DNA from: Microvirga sp. 3-52
GTDB taxonomy: Bacteria > Pseudomonadota > Alphaproteobacteria > Rhizobiales > Beijerinckiaceae
Assembly: GCF_018383585.1 (NCBI RefSeq)
Contig: NZ_JAHAMK010000019.1
Span: 1 to 54,425 of the forward strand
Reading direction: 5' to 3'
DNA length: 54,425 nt
In this document: piece after piece, positions 1 to 11,123 of the stretch
Position numbering within the stretch: position 1 is the stretch's first letter
How the letters are laid out: each line of letters begins with the position of its first letter
The notes under the pieces: generated by a model
Databases searched by the model: none
What the model was told of the DNA's origin: nothing
What the model saw: only the letters and a program-made list of their open reading frames with translations
Translations under genes and position numbers: made by a program

Positions 1-126
1 CGGCTCAAGGCAAAAGCCCCACGTAGCCTTGAAGCCTTGGAGGCAGAGCTCAAACCAGCCCTCGACACCATCAGCGCAAAGGATGCTCAAGGCTGGATCA
101 GGCATGCCGGCTATGCTCTACACTGA
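1..126 (+). CDS. IS630-family transposase, C-terminal fragment (cut by window edge)
   Basis: Reading frame 1 is open from the first base to a TGA at 124-126 and gives 41 residues ending in an acidic helix, GWIRHAGYALH and stop. This matches the usual IS630/Tc1-mariner transposase tail, which ends in a helix and a motif of the type NYFxxAGY just after the last acidic residue of the DDE domain. The rest of the protein lies outside the window, so the catalytic residues cannot be seen. The element end follows within 15 bases and abuts a TA dinucleotide inside a disrupted phosphatase gene, which supports the assignment. Confidence is limited by the short length. Confidence 0.7.
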   Translation, partial: RLKAKAPRSLEALEAELKPALDTISAKDAQGWIRHAGYALH

Positions 127-142
127 GACCAAAAGCGCTTTA
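1..142 (+). mobile_element. Right end of an IS630-type insertion sequence
   Basis: The transposase stop (126) is followed by GACCAAAAGCGCTT (127-140), an AT-flanked near-palindromic end, and then TA at 141-142. IS630 elements insert at and duplicate TA. From 143 leftwards on the minus strand the sequence is coherent phosphatase code, and beyond the TA it becomes the element. This places the junction within a base or two of 141. The left end is outside the window. Confidence 0.65.
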
Positions 143-554
143 GGGTCGCGACGGCCCCGTCGGGTTGCCGGACATAGGCCGTGGTGTCGCCGAAAGTCCA
201 GACATCGAGAGCGCTGCCTCTGCGGCGCACCAGCGTCATCGCTCCGAGAGGCCAGGCGACGAAATCGTCATGCCGCTCTGCGGGCGCGACGGCTCGATAA
301 GCCGTGCGAGCCTCCTCCATGACGTGCCGCAGGAGGGTGGCGCCGTCCTCCGCCTGAGGAGCAAGATTCGAGAGCCGCTCGTCGGCGAACCTGGCGAGCC
401 AGGTGGCGTCGCTCTTCTCGTGCATGACGGGCGTCGTGCCGGGGAAGATCGACGTGTCGATGACCCAGGCCCAGTCGCCCGAGACGCCGCAGATGTCCTC
501 GTTGGGCTTGTCCGGGCGCCCCGGCCAGCTGATCCGATCCAAAACCGTGAACAT
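111..554 (-). pseudogene. PP2C-family protein phosphatase, truncated by IS630 insertion
   Basis: The remnant starts with MFTVLDRISWPGRP and carries PP2C-like features: the K-N-E-D segment near residue 18 and the hydrophobic AWVID strand near residue 33, which in the family leads to metal-binding acidic residues. Relatives are roughly 230-250 residues. This frame ends after 147, and its last ten or so residues (KRFWSQCRA) are read from the insertion sequence rather than from the phosphatase. The C-terminal half with the remaining metal-binding aspartates is therefore missing here. The gene is divergent from marC with a 69-base gap. A truncated product is unlikely to be an active Ser/Thr phosphatase. 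The family call rests on motif recognition only. Confidence 0.7.
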
Positions 555-623
555 TGTCGCGTCGCCCCTCGCCAAACCGGCCCGATCACCCCATAACGCA
601 AAGCTTGCAGGAAGGTCCAGCCG

Positions 624-1262
624 ATGCTCCTCGACTACATCTCCGCCGCTCTCGTGACCCTGCTCGTCACCCTCGATCCGGTGGCGCTGGCGCCGATCTT
701 CGTATCGCTGACCCGGGGGATGACCGCCGGGGAGCGCCGCAGGGTCTCCATGCGGGCATGCCTGATCGCCTTCGGCATCCTGGCCTTCTTCGGCCTCGGC
801 GGCGAGGTCCTGCTGCGCCTTCTCGGCGTCGGCATTCCGGCCTTCCGCATCTCCGGTGGCCTGCTGCTGTTCTGGATCGCCTTCGAGATGGTGTTCGAGC
901 GCCGCAATGAGCGCAAGCAGCACACGGCCGACATCGCCATCACCGAGGATCACATCCGCAACGTCGCGGCCTTTCCGCTGGCCATCCCACTGATGGCCGG
1001 CCCCGGCGCCATCACGGCCGTGATCCTGCTGGCCGGACGGGCGGACGGCAACATCGTCTACCTGACCTCGCTGCTCATCCTGATCGCCCTCGGAATCCTG
1101 AGCTGCTTCGTGGTGTTCTCCGCCGCCGAGCGCGTGGCCCGCTGGCTCGGCGTGACCGGCAACGTGGTGCTGACTCGCCTGCTCGGCGTGATCCTGGCGG
1201 GCCTCGCGGTGCAGTTCATCATCGACGGGGTGCTGGCGCTGCTTCGGGCACCGCCGGCCTAA
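624..1262 (+). CDS. MarC/UPF0056 family integral membrane protein
   Basis: This 212-residue protein has six predicted membrane segments in the MarC pattern: an N-terminal helix with LDPVALAPIF, a central segment with IPLMAGPGAITAVI, and a final pair ending in LGVILAGLAVQFIIDGV. The PLxxGPG motif around residue 125 is typical of the family. An AGGAAGG ribosome-binding site sits just before the ATG. MarC proteins are inner-membrane proteins of unsettled function; the old link to multiple antibiotic resistance is not supported for E. coli MarC. The gene converges on and overlaps by 3 bases the acetyltransferase stop at 1259-1261. Confidence 0.9.
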   Translation: MLLDYISAALVTLLVTLDPVALAPIFVSLTRGMTAGERRRVSMRACLIAFGILAFFGLGGEVLLRLLGVGIPAFRISGGLLLFWIAFEMVFERRNERKQHTADIAITEDHIRNVAAFPLAIPLMAGPGAITAVILLAGRADGNIVYLTSLLILIALGILSCFVVFSAAERVARWLGVTGNVVLTRLLGVILAGLAVQFIIDGVLALLRAPPA

Positions 1263-1735
1263 GGGACCGTCGAGCCTCCGGGCTTGTCCTTGCTCATGAT
1301 GAACATGCCTTCCTCCGGCACATTCTCCTCGAGAACCGACCATCCCAGGCCTTCATAAAAGTGTCGCCTGTGGGCCCGCGAGAGCAGGTAGACCCGCCCT
1401 GCCCCGGCCGTGAATGCGAATGTGCAGGCCCTGTCGACCAGGGCGGCTCCCGTTCCCTTTCGGTGATGCTCAGGCTCGATCCAGAGCGCCGCGATCCATG
1501 GCGTGTACCGGGGTCGCGAGGCCTCATCGCAGGCAATGACGGAAACAGTGCCGATGAAGCACTCGCCGTCATGGGCGACGAAGGCGGACGGTATCGGACA
1601 TTCCCCGAAACTCTCCTGCACGAGTCCGGTGAGAAGGCTCAGAGGGTGCCCATCCTTCTTCCAGAAGGCGCGCCAGACCCGATCCGCGACATCGTCCGCA
1701 AAGTCGGGCCGGTCGCGCAGGTCGCTGACGATCAC
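1259..1735 (-). CDS. GNAT family N-acetyltransferase
   Basis: The protein of about 158 residues has the GNAT acetyl-CoA-binding core: AALWIEPEHHRKGTGAALV contains the Q/RxxGxG/A pyrophosphate-binding loop (here RKGTGA), followed by a helix and the YLLSRAHRRHFYEGLGW strand that resembles the family's FYEKxGF motif. The substrate cannot be deduced. I chose the GTG at 1735, which begins VIVSDLRDRPDF and lies 5 bases after the peptidase stop. No ATG is available there without overlapping the peptidase. The close spacing suggests the peptidase and acetyltransferase are co-transcribed. Confidence 0.8.
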   Translation of the reverse strand: MIVSDLRDRPDFADDVADRVWRAFWKKDGHPLSLLTGLVQESFGECPIPSAFVAHDGECFIGTVSVIACDEASRPRYTPWIAALWIEPEHHRKGTGAALVDRACTFAFTAGAGRVYLLSRAHRRHFYEGLGWSVLEENVPEEGMFIMSKDKPGGSTVP

Positions 1736-1740
1736 CCTGC

Positions 1741-2859
1741 TCAGCGCAAGGTCTCCAGGAGGCGCGCCATGAGCTTCTGGCGCGGTGCTATGGACGAGAT
1801 CAGGCCGTATTCCTGGAGCGTGTGCGCCCCATCGCCGTCGATGCCGAGCCCGTCGAGGGTCGGGATGCCCAGCGCCGCCGTGAAATTGCCGTCCGAGCCG
1901 CCGCCGACGCGCGGCGCGGAGACGAGATCGAAGCCGATTTCGGCGGCAAGCGACTTGGCCCGGTCGAACAGCCTGGAGGTCGCCTCCGTCCGCTCGTAGG
2001 GCGGCCGGTTCATGCCGCCGGTGACGGTGAGCCTGAAGTCGGGATTGTGGGATGTCAGCCCGAGGATCGCGGCCGTCACGGCCTCGCCGTCGGCCACGGT
2101 CTCGACCCGCAGGTCCACCGGGAAGCGGCAATGCTGCGGAATGGTGTTCACCGCCGTGCCGCCCGAGACCATGCCGACCGTGGTGGTGATCCCGCGCGAA
2201 TAATCCGTCATGGCCTCGATGGCGAGAATCTGCCGCGCGGCCTCGTAGACGGCGTTGCGCCCGTCCTTGTGGCGCGAGCCCGCATGAGCAGGGCGGCCCT
2301 CCACATGGACGTCGAAGCGCCCTACCCCCTTGCGCGCGGTGACGATCTGGCCGCCGTCGCGGGCCGGCTCCGTCACGAGCGCATAAGCCGAACGGCGCCC
2401 GAAATCCTCGATCATCGGCTCCGTGATCGGCGAGCCTATCTCCTCGTCGGGCGTCACCAGGAACACGATGGGCCGCGCCGCCGTACCCGTGCGCGCCACA
2501 TCCTTGAACGCCTCCAGGGCGAACCAGGCGCCGCCCTTCATGTCGTAGACCCCGGGTCCGTAGAGCCGGTCGCCCTCGATCCGCAAGGGCAGATCGTTCT
2601 CGATGGTGCCGACGGGGTGCACCGTGTCGAGATGCGACATGACGAGAATGCCCGGCTCCGACGTCTGCGGCCCGGCTCGCAGCACGAGAACATCGCCCAG
2701 GCCCTGCTCGCCCGAGATCCGCTCCACCGCCACCGGAGCGTCCTGCATCTGCGAGACCACGAGATCCATCATCAGATTGACCCCAGCCCGATCGTGGGTC
2801 GGGCTTTCGGTGCGGATCCAGGTGAGGAGCGTGTCGAGGGATGGGGAGGAGCGGCTCAT
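1741..2859 (-). CDS. M20 family metallopeptidase (glutamate carboxypeptidase/ArgE-like)
   Basis: This is a complete M20 di-zinc hydrolase of about 372 residues. Metal-binding motifs are in the canonical order: SHLDTV, GVYDMKGG and the catalytic PDEEIGS, then GRPAHAG in the dimerisation/lid domain and a late GGGSDGN loop. The pattern is closest to carboxypeptidase G2 (glutamate carboxypeptidase), which hydrolyses a C-terminal amide bond, but ArgE/DapE-type substrates are possible. The start is taken at MSRSSPSLDTLL (2859). An in-frame ATG at 2883 adds eight residues (MVIRNEDI) without family character. No signal peptide is seen, so a cytoplasmic location is expected. Confidence 0.88.
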   Translation of the reverse strand: MSRSSPSLDTLLTWIRTESPTHDRAGVNLMMDLVVSQMQDAPVAVERISGEQGLGDVLVLRAGPQTSEPGILVMSHLDTVHPVGTIENDLPLRIEGDRLYGPGVYDMKGGAWFALEAFKDVARTGTAARPIVFLVTPDEEIGSPITEPMIEDFGRRSAYALVTEPARDGGQIVTARKGVGRFDVHVEGRPAHAGSRHKDGRNAVYEAARQILAIEAMTDYSRGITTTVGMVSGGTAVNTIPQHCRFPVDLRVETVADGEAVTAAILGLTSHNPDFRLTVTGGMNRPPYERTEATSRLFDRAKSLAAEIGFDLVSAPRVGGGSDGNFTAALGIPTLDGLGIDGDGAHTLQEYGLISSIAPRQKLMARLLETLR

Positions 2860-3055
2860 GATGTCTTCGTTCCGAATGACCATGCCCGCTGGCTAACCAC
2901 TCCTCGCCCGAAACATCAAGCCTGAGATGAGAGCGTCCTGGGCTCGGGCGACACAAAGCTACGGCCATATGACGCAGCGGCTCCGTATGGATATCCTGTA
3001 ACAGGAAAATAAGCTAGATGCATCAAAGTTACAGACACATTTGGATTCGAAAAGA

Positions 3056-4486
3056 ATGGCATACAAGATTGGTTCTCCCGGCAGGAATTTTCTCGAAGGC
3101 ACCGGTGTCTCCGACAGCCTCTACGGCGACAGCAGCGGCACCCTCACGTCGCGCGCGAGCGGGGGCGACTCGATTCACGGCTACAACGGGGCGGATTACC
3201 TTTACGGCGACGCGAGGAACCTGAGGTTCACAGCGCGCGGCGGATCGGACACGATCTGGGCGGGCTTCGACGGGGATACCGTCTATGGCGATTCCTACAC
3301 GATGAGCTCCTCGTCCGCCGGCGGCTCGGACAAAATCTGGGGCGAGTACGGCTACGACAGGCTGTATGGAGACACGCGCACCATGTCGGGATCCGCAAGA
3401 GGCGGGTCCGACTGGATCTATGGCGGCTATGACGACGACAATCTGTTCGGCGACGCCTATACCATGTCGTCGGGAACGACCGGTGGCGCCGACAGGCTTT
3501 ATGGCGACAACGACAGCGATTCCCTCTACGGCGACGCGTACACCATGGCCGGTTCGTCCCTTGGCGGCGGCGATCTCCTGTATGGCGGCAACGACGACGA
3601 CCGACTTCACGGGGATGCTTTCACGTTGAAGAGCGGAGCGAGAGGCGGATCCGACACGCTCAGCGGCGACGGAGGACGGGATACGCTCTATGGGGATGCA
3701 CGCTCCTTTGTCCACTCCGCGGTCGGTGGGCATGACACGCTCAAAGGCGGCAGTTCCGAAGATAGCCTCTATGGCGATGGCTACGAGATGCGCAACGGTG
3801 CGGTCGGCGGCGGCGACCGGCTCTACGGCGGCTCGAGCAACGACCGGCTCTACGGCGATGCCCATACGCTCTACGACGGCGCAATCGGCGGGGCCGATTA
3901 CCTGGCGGGAGAAAGCGGCAACAACATTCTTTATGGCGACGCCTATACCATGTTCGCCTCTTCCGCCGGCGGAAACGACAGTCTCTATGGCAGCTCGGGA
4001 AGCGACACGCTCTATGGCGATGCCGTGTCTTTGAACGATCAGAGCCGCGGCGGGCACGATTTCCTGAACGGAAGTTCCGGCAACGACGTGCTGTACGGCG
4101 ATGCCCAGGCCACGAGCGCCTTCGCGGGCTACGGCAACGACACTCTGCTCGGCGGCAGCGGGAACGACCGTTTGATCGGCGACTCCGCCTATGGCGGCAC
4201 CGGTGCGGATTACCTGAACGGCGGCAGCGGTAACGATACCATGGACGGCGGCGGCGGGCGCGATCTCTTCGGGTTCGATCCGTCCTCGGGCAAGGACACG
4301 ATCCAGTACTTCCGCCCGGGCGAGGATCAGATCGATCTTCGCGCCTGGCGCTTTGCCTCCTTCGACAGCCTCAGCATCGCCGATCGGACAGGCTATTCCG
4401 TCGTCTATCTCTCCGGGACGAGCCACTACATCAAGCTCGAAAACGTGCTGAAGGCCCAACTCTCGGCCGCCGACTTCATCCTGTGA
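3056..4486 (+). CDS. RTX-type calcium-binding repeat protein with 27-residue periodicity
   Basis: The 476-residue protein is almost wholly repetitive. From about residue 60 to residue 370 it consists of 27-residue units (81 bp), at least eleven of exact length, of the form GGxDxLYGxxxxDxLYGDAYTMxSSxx. The first 18 residues are two RTX nonapeptides (GGxGxDxLx type). The third nonapeptide has lost its glycines and become YTMSSSxxA. Classic nonapeptides (GGSGNDxxxGGxGxD) follow, then a glycine-poor C-terminal region ending in SAADFIL, like type I secretion tails. There is no N-terminal signal peptide, which fits ABC-dependent export and calcium-induced folding outside the cell. I chose ATG 3056 over the TTG at 3041. 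No catalytic domain is present. Confidence 0.85.
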   Translation: MAYKIGSPGRNFLEGTGVSDSLYGDSSGTLTSRASGGDSIHGYNGADYLYGDARNLRFTARGGSDTIWAGFDGDTVYGDSYTMSSSSAGGSDKIWGEYGYDRLYGDTRTMSGSARGGSDWIYGGYDDDNLFGDAYTMSSGTTGGADRLYGDNDSDSLYGDAYTMAGSSLGGGDLLYGGNDDDRLHGDAFTLKSGARGGSDTLSGDGGRDTLYGDARSFVHSAVGGHDTLKGGSSEDSLYGDGYEMRNGAVGGGDRLYGGSSNDRLYGDAHTLYDGAIGGADYLAGESGNNILYGDAYTMFASSAGGNDSLYGSSGSDTLYGDAVSLNDQSRGGHDFLNGSSGNDVLYGDAQATSAFAGYGNDTLLGGSGNDRLIGDSAYGGTGADYLNGGSGNDTMDGGGGRDLFGFDPSSGKDTIQYFRPGEDQIDLRAWRFASFDSLSIADRTGYSVVYLSGTSHYIKLENVLKAQLSAADFIL

Positions 4487-4494
4487 CGGCAGAT

Positions 4495-4520
4495 GGCCCG
4501 GATTCTTCCGGGCCTTTCTC
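4495..4520 (+). terminator. Rho-independent terminator after the RTX gene
   Basis: GGCCCGG (4495-4501) pairs perfectly with CCGGGCC (4508-4514) across a 6-base loop and is followed by TTTCTCTC. It lies 9 bases after the RTX stop codon. Confidence 0.75.
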
Positions 4521-4604
4521 TCAGAGCATCCTGCGCCCTGTCGTCGCATTCATGCGGGTAACCGATTTTCCGGTAGCCGGCGTCGAAGGAAACCGGCGAA
4601 GCGC

Positions 4605-4832
4605 TCAGTGCTGCGCCACGTTCAGCGGGATCGACAGCAAGACATTGCCCGCCTCGTCGACGACCTCGAGCTGCCAGCCGCTCCAGTCGACTTCGTCGGC
4701 TTCGCCTTCCTGCCTCAGTTCCTGAATGGCTTTGAGTGCCTGATAATGGGCGGCTTCCAGATCCGAGACCTCAATTCCTGCCTCGTCGACGATCCGTTCG
4801 TGCGTGTGCACAAGGTGAAAGTAACAGTGCAC
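4605..4832 (-). CDS. DUF6894-type small protein (paralogue 1)
   Basis: The 75-residue protein starts MHCYFHLVHTHE and contains the DEAGIEVSDLEAA segment and the DWSGWQLEVVDEAGNVL strand that mark this small family. The family is common and highly duplicated in Methylobacteriaceae and Bradyrhizobiaceae; its function is unknown. Three more members lie in the window (14937-15164, 16090-16305, 16387-16602), and this one is closest to the first of those. It has no signal peptide or membrane helix and is predicted to be cytoplasmic. It converges on the upstream RTX gene. Confidence 0.85.
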   Translation of the reverse strand: MHCYFHLVHTHERIVDEAGIEVSDLEAAHYQALKAIQELRQEGEADEVDWSGWQLEVVDEAGNVLLSIPLNVAQH

Positions 4833-5074
4833 GACAGGATACCTTGGAAATCTTCACTCAACCACCGGGCTTCCGCGAGACCCGGAATCTACTGTTAGAT
4901 GATCAGCTTCCAGGATCTGACGCAAGGTAAGTTTTCGGCTTCCCATCGGTCGGAACACCAAGCTGGAGAATATCATCCTGAACAATCCGACCGCGCGGCA
5001 GCGGCCAAGCTTCGTGAAGACTGCATTCTCAAGCTGCCTCGCTTTTCTCGAGAATGGCGTCCAGGCATTGCTCC

Positions 5075-5104
5075 GGAAAGGCCGCCCAGGATAGCGGCCT
5101 TTCC
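5075..5104. terminator. Hairpin between ssb and the upstream intergenic region
   Basis: GGAAAGGCCGC (5075-5085) pairs perfectly over 11 bp with GCGGCCTTTCC (5094-5104) around an 8-base loop. It lies 17 bases beyond the ssb stop codon and probably ends that transcript, although the T-tract on the minus strand is poor. Confidence 0.55.
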
Positions 5105-5121
5105 TGTTGGATGATCGACGA

Positions 5122-5658
5122 CTAGAACGGGATATCGTCATCGAGGTCGTTGTAGCGGGAACCGCCGCCGCCTCCGTCATTGCCACTGCCGCTACCGCCG
5201 AAGGACGGGGCCGGACGGCGCTCCTGAGAGGACGATCGTCCGAAATCTCCGCCTCGGGCGATCTGTCCCGGCTCCTCGTCGCCGTACTCCGCCGCGCCGC
5301 CGCCCTGGCGGCTGTCCAGGATCGTCAGCTCGCCGCGGAAGCGCTGCAGCACCACCTCGGTGGAATACTTCTCCTGGCCGGATTGATCGGTCCATTTGCG
5401 CGTCTGCAGCTGGCCCTCCACGTACACCTTCGAGCCCTTCTTCAGGTACTGCTCCGCCACCCGGGCCAGGTTCTCGTTGAAGATCACCACCGAGTGCCAC
5501 TCGGTCTTCTCCTTGCGCTCGCCCGTGCCCTTGTCCTTCCAGGTCTCCGACGTGGCAAGGCGCAGGTTCACCACCGGCTCCCCGTTCGACAGACGCCGAA
5601 CCTCCGGGTCCCGCCCCAGATTCCCAACCAATATCACCTTGTTCACACTGCCTGCCAT
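5122..5658 (-). CDS. ssb: Single-stranded DNA-binding protein
   Basis: The 178-residue protein has the OB-fold N-terminus [19 protein letters not shown], the [12 protein letters not shown] strand, [16 protein letters not shown] and a glycine-rich linker. It ends in the acidic tail DDDIPF that recruits replication and repair partners. It coats single-stranded DNA as a homotetramer in replication, recombination and repair. An in-frame ATG at 5676 would add MNRSAL; I prefer 5658 because family proteins begin at MAGSVNK. In many alphaproteobacteria ssb is next to uvrA. Here the interrupted RTX gene and about 600 bases of non-coding DNA separate them. Confidence 0.96.
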   Translation of the reverse strand: MAGSVNKVILVGNLGRDPEVRRLSNGEPVVNLRLATSETWKDKGTGERKEKTEWHSVVIFNENLARVAEQYLKKGSKVYVEGQLQTRKWTDQSGQEKYSTEVVLQRFRGELTILDSRQGGGAAEYGDEEPGQIARGGDFGRSSSQERRPAPSFGGSGSGNDGGGGGSRYNDLDDDIPF

Positions 5659-5891
5659 CAGGGCGCTCCTGTTCATCTCGGGCTGTTCTGGGGCCGAAGC
5701 CGACGGGGAACAAGCCGGCCGAGAGGTTCTGCACAGGTCTGTCCCCAGATTAGATTTCCCGACATTTTCCGCAGGTCGGAAACGAAATGGAACGGTTCTC
5801 CCGTGCTTGGCCAAGCCAGGGCTTCTAACTCTAAACAGAAAAAAGGCTGTACACAGCGCCTGCAGCCTCTGGTGGGATCATCGTGCGCCGA

Positions 5892-7532
5892 TCAGATCTC
5901 GAAGAAGTCGCCGGCATCGACGAATTTCAGCACCTTCTTGTCCAGCTTGGCGACCACCACGGCCTTCGCCTTGCCCGTGCCGTCCACATCGTAGAGAACC
6001 TCGCCCGACGTCTTCACGATGATCCGGTCGTTCTTGTCGTGCGCCGCCTTGCCCTTCCAGAAGGCCTTCTTGTCGATCTTCACGGGCGCGTCGAGCGAGC
6101 CCACCTTCTTGGCAAGGCCCTTGAAGATTGTATCGTCCAGGTAGATCTTGTCGGCCCGGCCGTTGAAGTCGGCGATCCGGTCGATATGCTTGGCCCTGCC
6201 GACCACCGGGGCGGTGTCGAACACGAAGGCGTCGGAGCCGTCTCCGCCCGCCAAGGTATCGCGGCCGCCCTGGCCGAGGAGCACGTCGTTGCCGAGACCG
6301 CCCGCGACGACATCATTGCCCTCGTGACCAAAGAGTCGATCATTGCCGGCCTCGCCCTTCAACGCATCGTTGAAGCGCGAGCCGTAATAGCGGTCGTCCG
6401 CAGCCGTCCCGGTGACCGTCACACCGGACTGGCGCAAGTCGACGATCTGGCTCTGGACGCCGGAGCCGAAGTCGTCCCAGTCGCTGACCAAACTGTCCCA
6501 AGCCACGGCCAGACGGCCATCGGCCAATGTCGTGATGCTCAATCCGTCCTCGTTATTCGCATAGGAGCGACCAAGAATGGCATCGGCGGTGACGCGAACA
6601 CCGCTTCCGTTGAAGGCGGATACGTGAACATCGAGGGAATTCCGGCCCTCAGCGCGATCCAGGTAACCAATGGCGAACCCGCCATTGGCCAGAGCCGTAA
6701 CGGAAGCGGCCTGCGAACCGGCCAAGCCGGGAGCACTCAACAGCAGCTCGCCGCCGCTTTTGGTGCCATTCGCATTCAGGATCTGGCCTTTGATCTGATG
6801 AAGATCGGGATCGGATTGGGAAGCAGGTCCGCTTGTCCACACGACGATGACGCGGCCATCCGCGAGCTTGGTTGCGGTTGGATCAACGTTGTCGCCACCC
6901 GTTGTCGAGATGTCAAACGTCGCCGCGCTGCCGTCGTTGTTTCGGATCGTGCCGACGATCTTTCCAGAAGCGCGGTCAATGACCATGTACCGATCCTGCA
7001 ACCCGACGATTTCCGTATCGTCGCCCTTTGCGTTAATCGTAGCCTCGGCACCGCTTACCTGGAGGTTGGCATCGAAACTCTGAATGTAGATGCCGTCGAT
7101 ATCCCCACTGGAGACGGCAAAGCCGCCATTCGTCAGAGCTGTGAGCCCAAAGTTCTCCGACGAGGATGAGATCGCCTTGAAGTCGTTTCCGATGGCCGAT
7201 CCGTTCGCGTTGTAGGCACGGGCCCACACATAGCCTCCGCCCTTCCACGCCACGACGAAGCGGCCATCGTTCAGCACAACCACATCAGGTGAAGACTGAT
7301 GCCAAGGTGTGGTGGTATTGATCAGGAATTCTCCGCCCTTCCTGCTGCCGTCCGCATGGAAAAGCTGACCTCGAACAGCCCTTCCGTTCGTGTCCGCACC
7401 GGTTCTGCTTTGATCGGTCTAGGCCGCCACGAAGGAGCCATCGTTCAAGGCACGGATCTCGGGTTCGTATTGGCTTGATTTGATTGTGGAGTTGACGGGG
7501 AAAACAGCTCCCCATGCGATAGGTGTCGTCAT
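5892..7532 (-). pseudogene. RTX-type calcium-binding protein interrupted by an in-frame amber codon
   Basis: Translation from ATG 7532 gives MTTPIAWGAVFPVN and meets TAG at 7419-7421 after 37 codons. The same frame continues without a break for 508 more codons. The interrupted segment LNDGSFVAA-stop aligns with the later repeat LNDGRFVVAWKGG in the same protein, so the stop replaces a tryptophan (TGG to TAG). The N-terminal two thirds is made of LxDGxFVVAW-type beta-propeller-like repeats. Four or so RTX nonapeptides follow (GHEGNDVVAGGLGND), then a type I secretion tail ending DAGDFFEI. Full length would be about 546 residues. A start at 7283 (GTG, VVLNDGRF) would cut a repeat in half and is unlikely. 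A sequencing error cannot be excluded. Confidence 0.8.
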
Positions 7533-7839
7533 TGTAGTGCCCTTTGCTCGGGCCCCGATTATTCTCGTTTTGTTATCTCGTTGCGATTCACCTAGACGAG
7601 CTCGGCCGTTCGGCAAGGAGCGCGAAGTGTGCAACTTCGCAACAATGTGCCAAATCGCACATCGTTAGGCGTCGATTCCCAAGCATTCCGGGATCAAGGA
7701 CGAAAGCTGCCGCTCGATCCGCGTACTTTCCTCGTTCTGAGCAAGGAAGGTGGGTCTATTGCTCAAGCTGGATCTGCCGCAGCGGCATCCGATAGCTGCC
7801 CATTCCTATACAGCGAAAAACCGGCGGCGGCCGCAAACG

Positions 7840-7867
7840 TTGGTTGATTGATATGTAATGCTATACA
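7840..7867 (+). promoter_or_regulatory. Putative sigma-70-type promoter for a small RNA
   Basis: TTGGTT (7840-7845) and TATACA (7862-7867) are separated by 16 bases, close to the bacterial housekeeping consensus. Transcription would begin near 7874, about 100 bases before a strong terminator. Confidence 0.45.
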
Positions 7868-7873
7868 ATCGGG

Positions 7874-7974
7874 CCGGGATATTCTGGAGGAACCAAAGCT
7901 TCGGACTTCGTCTTCGTGATCTGAGTCCGGCTCTCCGTCGCTCAAAGGCCCGCTACGGCGGGCCTTTTCTTTTT
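7874..7974 (+). ncRNA. Candidate small RNA upstream of uvrA
   Basis: The approximately 100-nt segment has a promoter-like sequence before it. It contains an internal hairpin, CGGACT (7902-7907) with AGTCCG (7924-7929), and ends in a textbook terminator. It holds no convincing open reading frame with a ribosome-binding site, and no gene upstream on the plus strand needs the terminator. The assignment rests on this architecture alone; I do not recognise a known RNA family. It could instead be an attenuated uvrA leader or the relic of a lost gene. Confidence 0.45.
7944..7974 (+). terminator. Strong rho-independent terminator
   Basis: AAAGGCCCGC (7944-7953) pairs perfectly over 10 bp with GCGGGCCTTT (7958-7967) around the loop TACG. 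The T-rich run TTTTCTTTTT spans 7965-7974. Confidence 0.85.
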
Positions 7975-8129
7975 CCGGGAATGCACCCACGGCTCCGCTT
8001 GCTCTGCGTACCCCCTTTGTTCTAGGATCAAACACCTGGAATCATCCGCCGCATTGCACCGGAGGATGAGGCATCACATATGCGGGGACCGGCCGGCGAG
8101 GCTGGTTTTCCTCAAAAGGCTTGCGGGCA

Positions 8130-11111
<2,982 letters not shown>

Positions 11112-11123
11112 GCCTGCCGCTCT

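Larger units (their letters stand above)
7533..8129. other. Intergenic region between the RTX pseudogene and uvrA
   Basis: There is no protein gene in these 597 bases, which are visibly richer in A and T than the flanks up to about 7870. They contain two adjacent inverted repeats: GCGAAGT/ACTTCGC at 7622-7640 and TGTGC/GCACA at 7646-7661. They also contain the candidate small RNA with promoter and terminator (7840-7974) and then the uvrA leader. I found no convincing LexA box (GTTC-N7-GTTC) before uvrA. Confidence 0.6.

Noticed and set aside
3056..4486. 81-bp periodic repeats as a CRISPR array
   Set aside because: The periodicity is coding (27 residues), has no unique spacers and sits in one intact frame.
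8021..8035. LexA (SOS) box before uvrA
   Set aside because: The sequence GTTCTAGGATCAAAC has only one half of GTTC-N7-GTTC; the other half mismatches at three bases.
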